Shown here: positions 61,551 to 64,000 of the stretch, piece after piece | How the letters are laid out: every line of letters starts with the position of its first letter | Numbering within the stretch: the first letter of the stretch is position 1 | Source: Smittia aterrima | Taxonomy: Eukaryota; Arthropoda; Insecta; Diptera; Chironomidae | Reading direction: 5' to 3' | Assembly: GCA_033063855.1 (NCBI GenBank) | Contig: CP093830.1 | Span: forward strand, 10,416,854 to 10,480,853 | Length of the DNA: 64,000 bases | The notes under the pieces: model-generated | What the model saw: the letters and a program-made list of their open reading frames with translations, nothing else | Databases searched by the model: none | Told to the model about the DNA's origin: nothing | Made by a program: the position numbers and the translations under genes

Positions 61551-63177
61551 TCGCGTTAAATTAAAAGAAAATCAACAAGAACGAAAAAACTCATCAAATA
61601 ACGTCACAAGTGTGTTGTGAAGGAATTCAGAATCCGCTGGAGCTTAAATGTTCAATAAAATTGTGTGATGTACAGTGATTGTTGTGATCTAGCTCAAACA
61701 GTTGAGCTTAACATGATTTGTTTATGTTTACCCAGTAATTGCTCATAAGAATCAAGGAAACGACAATGACGAAGAAGATGATTCAGTTGTGAATTGAAAT
61801 TTAATTGCTCAAGTTTGCATCTGGTCTGATGATGAACACTCAGTACTCCACTCCCTCTGCAAAATGCTTCATGATGATAATTAGATCCAATTTGGTGATT
61901 CATTTGCCTCCCAACTTCATTTATCTCCATGTTTCTTTTTGTTCCATGCGAAAAACATTTCCATCCGACTGAGCCGCTTAATCATCTTTGTCTAGTCGCG
62001 AGTCCAACCAACTTCTTCTTTCCAACTTGAGCGACAATTCCACGACAAAGGAACTGTGATTGTAAAAATCGTTTTTCCATTTCTAGAATGGGATTGAAAC
62101 TCTTCTTTCTGATTTGATTCCCCGCACCCGTCAGACCAGTTGCGAGAAGAGAAAAAATATCCATCGCAGCATTTCTCATTGCGTTGAAATCTACTTTGGG
62201 GCTTTTCTCCTAAGTGACTTAGCTTTTAATCAAACGTTGTTAGATAAAAGAATCAAGAATTGTCACTCTTTTATTGAAAGGCTCTCTCGCTATTCTCTGA
62301 TTTAATTATTTCCACTAAAAAGTGCTAAAAATATTTTATTTGACACACGCACCTCATTAGTAATAGACCAATATATTCCACACTGACCAAGTGACTCGAA
62401 TGAAAGCCCTAAAAAAACATAACGCGAAAAATGAGAAGGAAAAAAAAGTTGAGAATTGGAACCCGACGAAAGAAAAGGAAAAAATGTCTTGTGAGACAAT
62501 CGGAATGTCTTGAATCAAATGTGCGTCTTGCTGCGTCTCGCCGGATTCGCTCTTATTTGTTTTCTTAACAAATGAGTTTCTTCGACGTCTTCGGAGGCGA
62601 TAAGGAAAGTGGGGGCGGATTAAAGTGAAGAATTAGAACTCATCACGTTCTCTCGCGGTTGTGCATTTATTTATTTTTTCTCTGTCGTCGTTTCCACCTT
62701 AATGATGTTGATCGTCGATGGAGCGTAAACCGCCACATGGTTAACGTTTCTTTGTTATGGTCGTTGTTTCTTTTTCTCTTCGCCGCTCATCGCTCAATGC
62801 GCTCGAAGAGAAAGACAACGACAGATCGTTGCTGATCTTATCAGTTAATTACTCATTAATGATAAGGAGTTCTTTCCATTAAGCCTTGATGGCGTTGTTC
62901 ATTTAACTCCATAACTAGATCGGTGTCAGTGGATTTGCTTTTGAGCCTGTTAAGTCTGCATGAGAAGAAAACGTCAAGTGATTTTAATGTGAACGAGGAA
63001 TAATGTAAAGTTTATTTTAATTCCAGTGCATATATCATTTCTTTGTTATCGCTTTTGTTGTTGTTATAAGTTAAAAACATTTAACTCATTGGAGTCAGAA
63101 GAACAAACGAAAGAAAACGAGAGACAAATTGCTACGCGAAAAAGAAAGAATAACTTGTGAAAACTACGTGAGAAGAA

Positions 63178-63213
63178 ATGTTGGACCATCACCGACAAGC
63201 TGATCGAACGTAG
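63178..63213 (+). other. Upstream open reading frame
   Basis: A short frame of 11 codons plus stop lies just before the candidate start codon at 63233. If the exon is real this uORF would sit in its 5' leader and could lower translation. Confidence 0.3.
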
Positions 63214-63232
63214 TTAAACGACTGGACTCGTC

Positions 63233-63280
63233 ATGCATTCGCAGGACTCAACTGAAAGTGCCACAAGATATGTGTTACAG
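63233..63280 (+). CDS. Candidate first coding exon of an unidentified gene (partial)
   Basis: ATG at 63233 opens 16 codons (MHSQDSTESATRYVLQ) ending exactly at a strong donor, CAG then GTAAGC. The rest of the gene would lie beyond the right edge. I do not recognise the protein. The evidence is only the start codon, the donor and in-frame coding of plausible composition, so it may be chance. Confidence 0.35.
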
Positions 63281-64000
63281 GTAAGCTCAAGTTCTTGTTC
63301 TTCTAATAACTCATTCAAATTCCTTTGTTACGACTCATGTTTTCATAGAATCCTAGAATTAAATTTAAACTCGAGTCATCACTCATCTCAATAAATCGCA
63401 CATGTTGAACACATGCGACTCACAGAGAATTCATGATCCGCCGTCGTTCTGGTTAATTAATTTAAATTGGGTTCCCATTCTTGTTCTCGTTGTCTGCGAA
63501 TCTGAGCCAAGACTTTTTCAAAAAAAGAATGCTTCAAGCATGAGTCAGAGCACTAAACAACATCGTTTTATTTTCGTGAATTTCATCATGCTTGATGTGA
63601 TAACGAAACCACAAACGGCTATAGTTCGCCTCTCTCTCTCGTGCGAACGACATACATTTCGCTGTCAATCGAGATCACAAATGCATCACTGTCAGCACTG
63701 GACAGGAAGCAGGAAATTTTCAAATCATAAAGCTGCGCTTCTCATCTCTCATCGGTTTCCTCTTTAACTGCTCGCAGCTCGGAATTATCGGGGCGAACAT
63801 TTTCGTTTGAAAAGTGAAAACTTTTTATTTCAATTTTTCTCGGTCAGTGGCATGAAATGCAATTAACATTGATTTCTTACTTTTTCATTTTCGTTTAATT
63901 AATTGGAGTTGTGGAAGGCTCCGGCGGTGGTGCGTTGAGTTTGTAAATTGTTGATGATATAATTATCTTGTGCATCGAGACTGTTTGTCTTGATTAATGG
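63281..64000. other. Putative intron or non-coding DNA at the right edge
   Basis: If the exon ending at 63280 is real this is its first intron. A 121-codon open frame (63402-63767) has no recognisable domain and a composition like non-coding DNA. Nothing else is seen. Confidence 0.4.

Larger units (their letters stand above)
61054..63177. other. Intergenic region right of Cdk9
   Basis: It contains the Cdk9 promoter (CTCF-like motif at 61159-61169, DRE-like AATCGATAA at 61541) and further right the presumed promoter or 5' UTR of a plus-strand gene. Minus-strand open frames at 61694-61930 and 61982-62179 look slightly protein-like but match nothing I know and have no supported splicing. Confidence 0.45.

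Overview
The window is nuclear DNA from an insect, most likely a nematoceran fly, and a chironomid midge is my best guess. The genes are animal genes with GT-AG introns, many only 55 to 130 bp long, in AT-rich non-coding DNA. A pair of small three-hook and two-hook AT-hook proteins resembles the HMGI-type proteins described from Chironomus. No bacterial, viral, CRISPR, rRNA or tRNA signal was found, and no recognisable transposon.

Left part (about 8.6 to 26.9 kb, + strand): one large 17-exon gene for a 14-repeat cadherin of the Cad87A type. My exon model joins in frame throughout and gives 1981 residues: signal peptide, 14 cadherin repeats, a membrane-adjacent domain, one transmembrane helix and a cytoplasmic tail of about 180 residues. 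Its 7.3-kb intron 8 holds a complete intronless gene on the opposite strand (19216-20109) with its own TATA box and initiator. That gene encodes a secreted, very helical 297-residue protein that I do not recognise. The first 8.6 kb show no supported gene.

Middle (26.9 to 50.8 kb): mostly non-coding DNA around one developmental gene, the Pax3/7-group gene gooseberry (gsb; paired domain, octapeptide, Ser50 homeodomain; three exons, 36778-42391, 469 residues). It has a 4-kb first intron, about 10 kb of upstream DNA and about 8.4 kb of downstream DNA. This layout is typical of a regulator with distributed enhancers. No gooseberry-neuro partner lies in the window.

Right part (50.8 to 61.1 kb, all - strand): a compact block of five genes. 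Read in transcription order they are Cdk9 (P-TEFb kinase), two tandem HMGI/HMGA-like AT-hook genes, the condensin ATPase SMC2, and adenylosuccinate lyase AdSL. SMC2 and AdSL are separated by only 174 bp. The themes are chromatin, chromosome condensation, transcription elongation and purine synthesis. A perfect E2F-type site lies about 100 bp upstream of SMC2, and a CTCF-like motif lies about 105 bp upstream of Cdk9. At the right edge, a possible first coding exon of an unidentified + strand gene starts at 63233.

The most unusual points are the nested unknown secreted gene, two alternative C-termini of the cadherin that both look like PDZ ligands, an RKKR convertase-type site inside the cadherin ectodomain, and a weak-donor, stop-free 78-nt intron in one AT-hook gene. 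I found no convincing undescribed multi-gene system.
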